Below are positions 37,331 to 49,440 of a stretch of DNA of 64,000 nt, one piece after another (the first letter of the stretch is position 1; the number at the start of each line of letters is the position of its first letter). The notes beneath the pieces were generated by a model, which saw only the letters and a program-made list of their open reading frames with translations, had not been told where the DNA came from and searched no databases. The stretch comes from Termitomyces sp. T153. Lineage: Eukaryota > Basidiomycota > Agaricomycetes > Agaricales > Lyophyllaceae. Position numbers and translations under genes: made by a program. The stretch lies in NCBI GenBank assembly GCA_018296165.2, contig JACKQL020000005.1:744001-808000 (forward strand), read 5' to 3'.

Positions 37331-38287
37331 ACACCCTTCTGTTCCCATTAGTCACCTTCCAAGAATCATATGCATGGACATTACTCCATACAGATTGTTG
37401 TTAGTCATTCTTCCTTATATACCACAGCTCAATGACTAGGTATAATGTTAGTCATCATTACTAGTGATGTAGTATATAGGATGGTCTGCAGGATAGAATA
37501 TCCTCAGACCAAACAATAGCAGTGTTTACCAGGTCTATCCATTGATCCAACTGTAAGATCCTTCAACATTGTCTCTGTGCTTAGCTTGCTGTGCTCACTT
37601 TCTGCCCAACTCTTGGCTGCCTCCATGCCCCTTGACTCTCACTCATTGCCTGTACCTTGCCAGGGAGCTTGTTCCAGGGCCTGGAAAGCTTGTTCTAGGG
37701 CCTGGAGAGTGAGTGCTTTGTTGATGGAGATGTGGATTCCTGCTATCAGTTCCTACAGCTCATTTCTCAATAAAGCATCATGAGCTATTGTCTGTGCAGC
37801 ATGGGCCTGTAGCTCTTGCTTCATCCCAGATCCAACCTCACTTTGTTCAGTTAGGTCCTTGTATTTCAAACTCAATGCTAAGTTCCAGATCCAACCTCAC
37901 TTTGTTCAGTTAGGTCCTTGTATTTCAAACTCAATGCTAAGTTCCAGATCCAACCTCACTTTGTTCAGTTAGGTCTTTGTATTTGTTAATTCAATGCTAA
38001 GTCCCAGATCCAATCTCACTTTGTTCAGTTAGGTCCTTGTATTTCAAACTTAATGCTAAGTCCCAGACCCAACCTCACTTTGTTCAGTTAGGTCTTTGTA
38101 TTTTGTTGACTAAGTGTTGCTTTTCTCTTACAATTCAATACACTGAGATTTCATGTATAAACCAATCATGTATCTATATTACATTATTAACAAAATACTG
38201 CAATGTCCACTGGTATATATTAGAGATGCTGAAAATGATGAAAGTTAGTACTAACCAAGCAATTATTTAAAACTGTCACACTTACAT
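37331..38287. other. CpG-poor non-coding DNA between elements
   Basis: No coding frame is supported. It contains the 59 bp tandem repeat listed separately and A+T-rich sequence leading to the end of the Helitron helicase. The left (3') end of the Helitron probably lies in 38,110-38,290, but no CTRR-plus-hairpin terminus could be fixed. Confidence 0.4.
37826..38107. repeat. Tandem repeat, about five copies of a 59-60 bp unit
   Basis: Units begin with CCAGATCC or CCAGACCC at 37826, 37885, 37944, 38004 and 38063. Each contains CTCACTTTGTTCAGTTAGGT and then TTTGTATTTC-like sequence and CAATGCTAAG. The first three copies are nearly identical, and the fourth and fifth carry substitutions. The unit has no CpG. 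It is a minisatellite inside the element island. Confidence 0.9.
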
Positions 38288-41200
38288 TTATAAACCATCA
38301 AGAATATCTATACTACATGGTCCAGCTATATACATTAGGTGCTGAAGTTCATAGAAGTTAGCAATTTGTTGCTTCAATCCAAAAAAAGTCACACTTACAT
38401 TTGTAAACCATTTATAATTTTTCGATAGACAATATTTGCAGTCTTTCTTGATGTGTTTTCTGGGTCCAAAATCACTTTGATACAATCTCCTGATATGCAC
38501 CGAGAGAGTGCAACATAAAGTTGGCCATGTGCAAAAACTCCTGATTGAAAGTACAATCCAACATGCTTGACTGATTGACCCTGAGACTTGTTGATAGTCA
38601 TAGCAAAGGCCAATCAAACTGGGAATTGTCTCCTGCACAATGGAATTGGCAAATCTTCTTCAGAGACATCCATATTGATTCTTGGAATCAAAACAATTGA
38701 TCCTGCAAACTTGGCATCTCCACTGATGATCCTACATCTGAGAACTCTGGTGCTGATGTGAGTGACAATCATTCTTGTCCCATTGCAAAGTCCTTTAGCT
38801 GTATCCAGATTCCTGAGCAGCATGACAGGAACACCAATCTTCAGAGCCAATTTAGCTAAAGGCAAATTACTGGCTTTCAAAGAGTTGAGGTATTCCATTG
38901 GATACAATCCAAGGCCATTAGGATTCCCATCATCAGACATGATAGAATCTGCACTCTGCAAGATTTTCTCTTTTCCTCGACATTTCTGCAGAACTTCTGA
39001 GTTGATATCCTCTACATCAGAGTTCTTGCCAGATAGAATGGTATGGTGCAAATAATATTGATCATCTTGATGGTGATCAATATGAGGATAAGTGGAAGTG
39101 ATCAATCCAGTAACAGAATTGTCATCACAGATCATGGTTTCTGGAAGTTGTACTGGTTCTCCAGGCCCAAGGTTTTTTCCAGCACCAACATCCAATAACC
39201 AAGCTGCATGAGCAATGTAATGTTATCAGGAGTCTGATCCAATCTCATGTTTTGAACTAAGTAGTGGACTTGAATCTGATCCCAAAGTTTTCCTCTTTTG
39301 AGTGAAGCAGCAATCATCTGCCGCCTGAGTCCTCATTGGATAACTGGGAGAGTTTGCCTAAAATCTCCTCCAAACACCACAGTCACTCCACCAAAAGGAA
39401 CATCCTTCTCCAGGATGTCTCTGAACCCTTGATCCACAGAGTCAATGGCATTTTTGTGTTGCATTGGGACTTCATCCCAGATGACAACTTTGGTCTGGAG
39501 TAAGAGTTGAGACAACTGAGTTCCTCTTTTGATATTGGCAAAGGATGTATCCAGAGCAGGAATGGGGATTTTGAACCTTGAATGTGCAGTTCTACCACCC
39601 TCCAGCAATAAGGCAGCAATCCCAGATGATACTACACATAATGCCACATCTTCATTGGACTGAACAGCAGAAGCCAAAGTGTTGCAGACAAATGTTTTGC
39701 CACATCCACCTGCACTGTGAATGAATATCATCTTGCCCAAGTGGTTGTCCACAGAGTCCATAACTTCATTGAAGGCCTCCAGCTGCTCACCATTAAACCT
39801 GGCCTTGTTTTCATCCACTCTTCTCTTCAACTCCTCAACATCATAATCTGTTTCTTCTTGCAACAGTCTATTTCCTAAAATCATCATTTTATCAGTACCA
39901 ATGTCATATCTGTATACAATGGCCAATTTACCTGGAACCACATTCCAAACTTGTTGAGGTTCTTGCATGTTGGGAAAGTCTTGAAGAGTCTTGCCAAAAT
40001 TCTTCAAGTTGTCATTGATCAGATGAAGGCCATAGTCATAGACATCTTCATCAATAAAGACTCTGTCCCTGTACTGCCTGATATTCTCTAATCTGTGTTG
40101 AAGATCATCACAAATAGAGTGCTTGAATTTGTCCCATAGAGCCTCTGGAGTGGTAGGAGCACAGTGGAATAGGATAGTGCAAGAGCTGTCTGAGAGCTGA
40201 TCCTGATTGGATTGGAGCAGCTTTAGTGAGACATTGCCTCCATTCTGCATCATCTTCTAGAAGACCAAGGGCCTTGCATGCCTCCTTGTAAATAGGATAA
40301 ATGTGGCCATTGACTGTCCTGAGATCAGCCCATGATGTTGCATTGGTTACAACTGTCAGGAGCATCCTGAGGTAGAACCTTTCTCCCTGTTTTGGTGAAG
40401 CAAAGTACATCCTCCCAATAGCTGTTCCTCTTTGCCTCTCCTTCCAAGTCCTTTTGGAAGCTTCATAGACAAACTTGATTGGAAAGTTCTGATAAGTGGT
40501 GTTGTTATCAGGGAATTTGGCATTGGCTTCAAACCAAGCAGTCAGTGCAGTCTTATTTGCATTAGGCCTGGCAGCTACCATCTCCAAAGGCTCATTATCC
40601 TGAAAGTAGATTTCATGTTGGCCCTCCAAATGCACAGGTAATCAATATACAGGAGGATGCTCTCCATGCATGTTGAATTCAAAGATGTGCCAGCAAGATT
40701 TAGCTGCAGAAATGTATCTGGCATCCAAGTGTTCCTTGATTTCATCCCTCTGCTCTCCAGCAATTTCCAAGGTTGTCCTATCATGGCCTTTGTAGATGTA
40801 CTTGTGAATGTACTTGATGGCTTCCACTGAAGCACAGACCTCTACATTGATGTGACATTTGTACTTGGCTGAGAGATAAGGGTTGTATGGGACAATATCA
40901 CAATTGTCATAACAATGACCATTCTTTTCAAAGAAGCATCCATTGTTAGGTCTGGCATATTGAGGATAGCCATTATCTCCATACTGGGTAGCTTCTTGAA
41001 ATTCCTTTGGGTATCTTTTAGAACATTTGCCATCTACCATGCATTTAGCATTGGGTTTGGCAGCTCCACATGGACCATGGACCATGTTAGTAGTAACAAC
41101 CTAATAACAAACTTAAGTAATGGGATTAAGAATTCAAACAAAGCCAATACCTGATACAAATGAGGCTGAGTAACTGGATCTGGAATTTGAGCTGAGACAA

Positions 41201-44081
41201 TAGAATCTACATGAGCTGCATTCTGTATCCTATGATGATGATGGAAAAAAATCAAGATATGCATACGTGGAAGTCCTCTCTTTTGGAATTCAATAGTATG
41301 AACATGAGCCACACAGCTGCCAAAGAGACCCTCTTTAATCTCCTTTACCACAGCATTTTTCCTGAGTTCAAATACTCTGGCAACAATATTAGGTTGATCA
41401 GCAGCTGTTTGCTTCTTCCCATTGACTGCAGGTTCCTTCAAGAGAGCTTCTTCAATTTCTGACCACTTCGAATTGGCAGTCATAATCAAGAAGAGATCAG
41501 GTTTTCCAAAATGCCTGCAAATAGCCATAGAGTCCTGGAATAATTGTTGCATTTGTTGTTCACTTCCAGTATGAGAGGAGGGAAGAATAACATGATGGCT
41601 TTGTGGGGTAACTGCCTCATCTCCAGCAGCAGCATCTGCTACTCCCTGATAAACCTCAGCTCTGATCTTCTTCTGATTGTGTCGAACCCAATTCAACTTG
41701 TTTTGTTCACTTGAAGCCCATGCATCAACAACATATTGTTGAAATAACCTTCCACTCCAGAGTAATGCTGCATTAACTTCTAAAGTTCTTTTCTGCAGTC
41801 TATATGCATAATATGCAGTTTGAGTGACCTTTGGTGCTCTTTGTTGATTCTCTGGCCCAAAATGAGAGTGAATATTTGTGTGAAATCCTGGCTCTCCAGT
41901 TGGAAACATAATGGTATAATGCAATGGAGTATAATATGGGTGCAAATGACTGATCCGCTTCAATTGATCTCCATGCAAATGCAAGACTATATTACAATGA
42001 TCTGATCGTTCTTCTGAGCCATCTCCAGGAATTATAGCTGCAACCCCCTCCTGTTTATTGGGGTTATTATGGCATTGTGGGTCTCCGAAATCAGCTCTAA
42101 GTGTGACAGAAAGTCTTTGGGGTTGGCCTTCTGGAACTTCTCTCATAATCTGCCTGGCTTGCTTGTATAAATCAATTAAGGGATTGACTCTAGCAAGCAT
42201 ATCCTGCAAAGAGGCCATTATTTGAAGATCCAACCTGGAATTATTCTGTTGACAAAAAGCCAATTGCTGGTTGTGGTCATAAAAGTAGAGTTGTGCATAT
42301 ACAGGATGATTACCTTCAATAGGAAGCAAGGCACCTGTCAGATGATGGAGTTCTCCATTGATCCTAAAGCTATATGGTCCAGGAGCATTTGTAATGGCAT
42401 GATCAATTTTAACTCCCAGAGATGTGAATGCAAAGGCTGCATTGTATTGACGGATATATGTTTTGAAAGTGTCAGAGAGAGGATGGTGGCCATGGAGTAA
42501 GCTGAGTAGTTCAGGTGGAGCATCTTTGAGTCTGGGCAAATTCACTTGGCCTTGTAAGCAGCACATTCCAAACTTTGGATTGTTTCTAGTAGACTTAGTG
42601 AGCTTTTCAGCATCAAAATGTAGAGCTTGACAGTGTGGACATATAACATTCATAGGACCAAAATAATAAGATGGGGGTTCTATCAAGTAAGGCTGCCTTC
42701 CTCTGGGAATAGGCTGAACAGGTCCAGGCTCTTGTATTTGTGGAATAGGAGGATGAACAGGAGGTGGTTCCAGTTGTTCTGCTGGTAGATTATCATCAGG
42801 AAGTTCTGCTGGTATATGTCTGGCAGGATCCAAGTCATCTTCATGAGGTATGTCATTCTGAGGACCATGTTCAGCAGGATCAACATATTCCAAGTCATCT
42901 TCAGGAGGTATGTTATTCTGAGGAGCCAAGCCATTAAAGACTTGTTCTCCAAAATCATTCATATTTTCCCTAGGTTCTTCAAAATGTTCAAGAGGGTGCA
43001 GCATCATTTCATTGAAGGCTGCATGAATATTTTCCAGTTCAATATCATCTTGAAGAGCAAAACCATTGAAATCCTCTTCTAAATCAGCTATATGTTGGCC
43101 TTCCCATAGTTGTAAAATCCTTTGAGCTAAAACATTATTGAAAGGCCTATGTTCAGGATCTTGCTCTGCTAATATTTGCTCATGTCTCTCTTGTCTCTGT
43201 CTAGCCTCCTCCTGCTGAGCAGCAAGTCTTTGTTCCTCTGCTAATCTCTGATCATATCTTTCTTGTCTTTGTCTTGATTCTTCTTGCTCAGCAAAGAATC
43301 TCTGTCTTTCCTGCTCCAATGCAGCTAATGCATCTGGTTGTTGAGCAGCAAGCCTCTGTCTATTCTGTTCCTGAGCAATATTTCTTTGTCTTTGTTGCTC
43401 TTAAAAAGCTGCTAATGCTTGTTGCTCTTGAGATGCATTATAATTAGACATCATTTCTCTATAAGCAATATTTCCTCTGGTCAAGTTATTCAGTGCAGGA
43501 TCAGCTTGTCCACTGGAGATATTATGTAGTGGTTGAGGGAGCCCTCTATGTCTAGAAGAAGAGGTAGATGCAACATTAGCAGTAGGAGCAAGGGATGTAT
43601 GTGTTTGATTCTTATGTCTATGCTGATTCCTTCTCGAAACAGGTGCAGCAGGCACATTCTGAGGAATAGGATTTTGCAATGGGGCATTCCAACCCTCAGG
43701 TAAATGTGTTACAGGAGGTATATATATGCTCTGGCCCACAGGAGCATTCAAAGAAAATGGGTCATCAGAGATAGCTGGCAGTCTCACAGGTCTTTCAGAA
43801 GATCCAGAAGCAACATCATTCATAGAGGGGGCATTAGTACCCCTACCCAGTGCTATAGAATCAAAATGCAAAGGTTGCACAGGTGGCATAGCAGCATTGA
43901 CCTGTTCAAAATTATGGAAAGAAGCTCTATTACCTTGGTTTGCATGTCGATCATCAGGATCAGTCATTTGCAACAATTGTAGTCTACTTTGAGAGTGAGA
44001 CTGTTGTCTTTGACTCTCAGGAGTACTGGGTAGTTCCTGGGTAGAAGGTGGCCTGAATTTTATTAATAAACAAAGAATCAA
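38288..44081 (-). mobile_element. Helitron DNA transposon, nearly full length but decayed
   Basis: The minus strand encodes, from 44081 down, a Gln-rich N-terminal region, a coiled-coil-like E/Q/R-rich stretch (43,100-43,400), a zinc-finger-like segment (CPHCQALHFD), the Helitron Rep domain and a PIF1-type helicase ending near 38,395. This domain order is the hallmark of autonomous Helitrons, which move by rolling-circle replication. The element has lost activity through several stops and frameshifts. Its true ends are not located: the 5' end should lie right of 44,081 and the 3' end left of 38,395. Confidence 0.88.
38395..44081 (-). pseudogene. Helitron Rep-helicase gene, interrupted
   Basis: Rep part: KRGLPRMHILIFFHH at the HUH site, whose first His is replaced by Arg (CGT at 41265-41267). 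A 50-base intron (41101-41150) joins QPHLYQ to VVTTNMVHGPCGAAKPNAKC. Then come CSKRYPKEFQEATQ and the catalytic Tyr block IKYIHKYIYKGHDR. Helicase part: FNGEQLEAFNEVMD, Walker A GCGKTFVCNTLA, Walker [50 protein letters not shown] and QLYVALSRC. In-frame stops lie at 43401-43403, 40642-40644, 39333-39335 and 38614-38616, with frameshifts near 40,176-40,186 and 39,210. Apart from these, long segments stay open, which suggests fairly recent inactivation. Confidence 0.88.
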
Positions 44082-47000
44082 AAAATAGTTAATAAGTACT
44101 CACATAATCAAGGCTTGAAAAGTAAACTGATAAAAATTATTGGAAGTGCTCAATAAAAAGCAATGTTTGATTCTGAATTCAAGCTAATGATGATTCTTCT
44201 AGATGAGAAAAATAAGAAACACATACTTAGCAACTGCCCAAAACTGAAGAATAACAGCAGTATAGCACAGAAAGCAGAAACTACCAAATTATCAGTCAAA
44301 TACAGGCTTGAATAAGCAGGAAACATTCTTACCTGAGTGAGAGCCACATATAAAATGGCTCAAATATGATGTGAGGATAAGAGCAAAGATTCTACTGAGA
44401 GAACATGAAGATCAACTGTCAGCACAGAAAAAGAGATTTACCTTGAAAGTAGAAAACCAATAGCTGCTTCAAAAAAAACAGATACTGCTCACAAATCAGC
44501 TCTCAGATTAACCTAGAGAAAACATACCTGCAAAGCTACTGAATGCACAGAAAAAAAGCCTGATAAAGACTGCAGTGAAGTCTGTTTTCAGTCATGATCA
44601 GTCAATAGAGATGACTCTCAGAAAAGAAGTATACATAAGAAATTCAGCTTCTATACACCATCAAAATCAGCTATCAGACAATTAGGCAAAGAAAAGAAGG
44701 CCCACCTCAAGGACAGAAAGCTACTCAATGCTAAGAAATAGCCTGATAAAAGATGCAATAGTGAAGATCTGGTTATCAGTTTGATCAGTGATTGGAGATG
44801 ACACTCAGTAGTAGAATAATACATGGCCAAGTAAGTGAAGCCTCTTCAGGAAAGTCTATCAAGCCAATCAAAGCCTTTTCTCACAGTATCAAAGCAGAGA
44901 CAATGTTGGAAGCTTCAGTTTTTTGGGAAGAAAGAAAGAGAGATTTGGTGCGATGTTTTTGATGTTTATGTGATTGATTGATCTTTCCAAGGAACTGGCC
45001 AAAAATTTGAAGCCAGTCAACTTACATAATTTTACATAAGCATTACATAAGGATTGATGGAACCCAGTTTCTTAAGATTCATCATCGCATATAATGAGCA
45101 CACAGCCACTTTCCCAGGAGTCATCCCATATACTATAGATTCTAGAGAAGTTCAAGCATATGTGTCACATGCTTAGAGAGCTTATAGATCAAGATGCAAT
45201 CAGCCCATACTTTGATAGTTGCCTCAGAGGTGGGTTGCTCCATGTTCTTCAGAAGATCCTGAGTCTGTTAGGAAAACTCAGCTCATAAGAGCCAGAGAGT
45301 TCCCACAGAACCTCATTGTGGTGCTGAATATAGGCTGTGAGTTGCTTCTGTTGCCAGAGCAAAGAATCCCTGCCTACTCCAGACATGTTTTCTTGTCTGG
45401 GGTTTGTGAGGAGACTGGAAGCAGCTGGAGCTGTTCTGATTCCTTGGTGGGTGTAAGAGTAACTTCTGGAGGCTGTAGCTTGATTACACAACTGGCAAAG
45501 GGAGATTCAAAGTCTATTCAGTACTGGACAGTGTCTACAAGTATAACTACACACCTGGCAAAAGGAGATCCAAAGAAAACAAGTCTAAGAAGCTCCTTAG
45601 GTTAAATGCTACACTCTAAGGTTTGGGAAGCATGGGACACAACTGTACAATACAATAGGAAAGTCACATGACTTGTTGACAAGTTGACCAGTGATAAGAC
45701 CCACTTGTCACTGAGCACCATTTTTGGCATTTCTGATTGGACAGTAGCTGATTATTTTAATATGGCACAAGTCACAACACTTAGCATGTGAGGCCTAGCC
45801 CCAAGGTCTGGAATGATGTAGCCTTTGCCTGGGATTTTAGCAACCATGAGACTTATCAATCACAAGCAATATCATGTGGAGTCTAGACTTTGGGTCTAGA
45901 ATGACAAGGCCAAGACCTTGCTCAGTGACTTTCTTGGCAACAACACAGCCTTTCACCCTAAATATGGATATATTGACAGTCATGTGATTTCTTAGTTATC
46001 ATTTTTCTTGTCAAGCTTATAAACATACTTCAATGGTGTTTACACTTCAGGTATTGACATTGGACTTGCTCTTTTCTTGCAAATTGATTACCTTTATATA
46101 TCACATCAACTTCACTTATTTTTTTTCACTTGGTTACAGATTGACATCTCATATGTATCACAAACACTTTGGCAGATACCATTGCTAGTGGTGACTATTA
46201 TTTCTTTTCCTATACTATACTTACAAACAGTATAAATACTGCCTGTACATAGACACCACATCATCAAACAAACAGAGTACAGTTCCCCCCTTCCTCTCTC
46301 TCTAAGCTTACCAGCTTGAAATTTCACTGTGCTCTTTCTCTCTCTCTCACCATCAATAATGACTTAGCAACAGTCTTGCTGACTTTGACTATGACTTTGT
46401 GTGGTACCAACTGTGAGTGCCCTTAGCATTTATTTTGACTTAGCAATGCTAGCAACTACAGCTAGCAACTAGTCTGCATTTGTCTCCATTTATGTCTTTT
46501 GTCATCACTTCCCCTTTCTCTACTCCACTCCTCTTTCACCACTTAAGTTTGCTCTTTCTTAGCAATCCTTCTGTCTTCATTTGTTCCCTTTTTTTTTCTC
46601 ACTAGCAATCCCTCTGTTACCATATAATGCCTTAGACTAGCAATAGCAACTATTTTCACTTCTCCTTCACTCCACACACTACCCACTCTTGTTCTCTGGG
46701 ACAGTTACTGACTCACCCTCATTATTAACTTCCTACTGCCAGCTACCCTATCTAGTTACTAGTGTTAGGTCCTCTTTTTAGGTTTTCTGCACAGCACTAG
46801 GTGGCATAGGAGCACATCACCAGTCACATGTCCTGCAGCTCAGCTGACCTGTGCATGTGACTTATTGACAAGTTGACCAGTCACATGCTGACCCAACAAC
46901 AGAGATCCATTGTAAATGGCCTCAATCTTTGGGCCTGTGGCATGTGACCCCCTACAAATATAACTAAAGAATAGCCCTTGGGTTAAAGTATTTGTGACTC

Positions 47001-47651
47001 AAAAATCAAAGGTCTGCAATGAGCAGCAGGCTTGGAATTCAGGAAACATTTTAGAGGTCTGATAGGAGGCAGTGTGGAAGGGGCAGCACTTGTCTGAATT
47101 ATGGACAGATAACTGGAGCAGCCTGAGAGCTGAACTGGGACCAGCAGATAGGGAAAGCAAAGGAAAATAAAGCAAAACCATAAGGAGGAAGAATGGGATG
47201 GAAGGAGAAAGGGACATATCCTGATAGTGGGGGGGCTGTGGTTCTACAGGTGCAAACAAGAGTTGTGGGCCCTCTGTTATCATCCCAGTGTACACTAGAG
47301 CCACTGCAAATGGGCCAGTACTTGCATATAATGGGGTGGCCCAAAGGGTTGTGGACTACCCTCCCATATAGCTCTACTAGTTGGGGCCTTGTATGTTGAG
47401 AGGGGCCATTGAGTGCCAGCTGGGGGCAGGCCCTTCACTGACAGATGGTCCTAGTAGGAACTCATATTGGTCTGTCAGCCAGTAGTCACTCAGTGTGGCA
47501 GTTGCAAAACCATCAAGGTGTAAAGAGGGGTAGTTTGAGAAGATGAGGTGGCCATACAGATTGATAGGTACCATGTCATTGGTTAGTAGTTTTGTGGGTA
47601 CATGTAGTTAGACATTGAGTGTTCTAATGAGCAAGGGGAGTCTCAATATTA
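44082..47651. other. CpG-poor non-coding DNA right of the Helitron
   Basis: No frame is convincing. A plus frame at 45219-45605 (128 codons) has an internal near-repeat (LAKGDSKS and LAKGDPKK) but no known domain, and the piece before it reads LRELIDQDAISPYFDSCLRG in another frame. Imperfect direct repeats at 44,523-44,825 and a 24 bp direct repeat (45669-45692 and 46858-46881) are present. Pyrimidine-rich DNA fills 46,250-46,700. Confidence 0.4.
44523..44825. repeat. Imperfect direct repeat, two copies of about 110 bp
   Basis: Copy one starts near 44533 and copy two near 44709. Both read AAAGCTACTxAATGC, then AGCCTGATAAA, GTGAAG, ATCAGT and GAGATGAC(T/A)CTCAG in the same order and spacing. 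They lie just outside the Helitron coding region, on the side where its 5' end should be. Confidence 0.6.
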
Positions 47652-48060
47652 TGTTAGGTCCAGTTAACCTGGGGGGCTCTCTCACTGTAGAGCAAGCAAC
47701 CCACTAGTTGGAGAACTACAATGACTAAGAGAACTTATGGAGCATCAGAGTTGGATGGAGGTCAAACAGACAATCTAAAAGTTTGGAGTTTGTGAGGATA
47801 CTAAGTCCAGAGGTTAATTGAGGTCAGAGGACTGAAGTATCAAGCCAGAATTTTGTTGGGGGTTAAGGTCAACAAATAGATTATGATTTGGAGTAGTAGA
47901 GCTAGTAGTGATAAGTGCCAGGAAACAGATAATGTCAGGAAATAAATAATGCCAGGAAACTGAAGGCCAGGAAACATATATAGGCTAAAGGCAATATCAA
48001 GACTAGAGTACTGACTATGGTGGTACAGTATTGATAGAAAGGCTCTTGGCATGGTTTGGA
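47652..48060 (-). repeat. Minus-oriented LTR remnant related to the LTR at 50,563-51,447
   Basis: The plus strand from 47652 (TGTTAGGTCCAGTTAACCTG) resembles the reverse complement of the right end of the probable LTR at 51,447. The 17-base word CTCTCACTGTAGAGCAA (47679-47695) occurs there as its exact complement (51405-51421). Similarity then continues in broken form. This suggests a second gypsy element of the same or a related family, inserted in the opposite direction. Its far end is not identified. Confidence 0.5.
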
Positions 48061-49440
48061 GTTTGGAACAGGAATACAGACATAGCTCCAGGGTCTGAGG
48101 TGTGTGTCAGTTTCCACTGACTATGGGGGCTCCACTTAACTGGACAAGTCCTTACTAGGCAGATGCAACATCCTGCACTGATAACCTAGTGCTTTGGAGA
48201 GATCTGGACTTCAGATACTTGTGAGGGTCAGCCAGGGGAAGCAGTTCAAGCAAGTCTGAAGTAGTCCAGAGAAGTTTAAGACAAGGTATGAGGAAGGGTC
48301 GGGCTTGGAGAAGTTCCAGGTACAAGTCTGGGGGTGAGTATTGATGGTGCAGGGCAAATGGAGGCTATGCAATTGATGGAAGCAGGGCCAGAGTTTTATG
48401 GGGGATCAATGACTGATGATTGATGGGTCTCAAGGCCAAGCAAATAGCAAGGTCTGGAGTTGGCTAAAAATGTTTGGAGTTGTAGTTGTAATCACAGAAT
48501 TTGTAATGGCATTAAGATTGAAAGGGACTTGGGCATGGTAAAGGAAATAGAGTTGAACAAGACAAGACAAGAACAAAAATAGATTGAAGTGGAGATACAA
48601 AATGATAACAAGACAATAACAGAGATAGAGACAAGACAAGACTAGGAGATGGAGAGAAGTGAAAACATAACAGGAAATATGAAACACAAGGAAAAAATCA
48701 GCAGCACATAAGTAATATCAAGACTAGAGTATGGGATGCTACTCTATGACTTATATACTAACTACTGGGACAGCTCCAGGAATAGTGGGTCTGGCAGTGG
48801 GGCTCATTGGGATTATGCAGAGTTGATGGGTGTTGGTTATGATCAGTAGGCAGGCTGCAGTGATACAGTGATGGGATCAAACAGGAATGTAGGCTGCCCT
48901 GGGATTGTTGTGATGCTCTAGAGCTGGTTGGGTAAGTCAGAGTGACAAAGCAGTGATGTATGCTGGTGTCAGGAACAGTGGATGAGAGTTCCAGGGGCTC
49001 AGGAGGGGAAGGGGAAGCATTGGGGCCTGCAGGGAATGCATTAGGGTTTGCTAGGGAGGCTGTCAGGGTTTGCTGGAGAAGTGTGAGGGTTAGCTAGAGT
49101 AAGCATTGTGGGCAAACAAAGGTTGGGGGAGTTGAAGGGATGTTGGGGAGGGACTCCAGGAAAGTGAGGTGGCTTAGGGGATTCTGGAAATGGGTTGTGA
49201 CAGTGTATTCCAAAACCAGGAGTGGGGTGGCAGTGCCACCAGGAGTCTTGAGCAAGTGCAGGATGGGTGCAGGGTTTCCACAGAGTAAGTTTGGAGGTTC
49301 CACCCTAATGGGGAAGGTCACTGATGCAGACTTGATGAGTTAATGGCAGGATCTGATAGCAGTTTTGATGGCAGAGTCAGGTGATTGGGTTGTTTAGGAG
49401 AAGTAAGTTGGGGATTGGGGAAGGGGGTTAGGACTGAAGA
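48061..49440. other. CpG-poor, purine-rich plus-strand DNA without genes
   Basis: The plus strand is rich in G and A, with long stretches lacking C. The word AATATCAAGACTAGAGTA occurs at 47993-48010 and again at 48714-48731 in direct orientation. No coding frame is supported, although this region may hold decayed upstream pol sequence of the gypsy element. Confidence 0.4.

Noticed and set aside
40575..40835. Other overlapping frames within the Helitron on both strands
   Set aside because: They are out-of-frame shadows of the Rep-helicase reading frame. CpG loss also removes stop-forming contexts and lengthens chance frames.
47193..47399. Short plus and minus frames around 47.0-47.6 kb as candidate genes
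   Set aside because: They lie in CpG-poor element DNA, show low-complexity Pro/Ser/Leu composition and have no recognisable motif.
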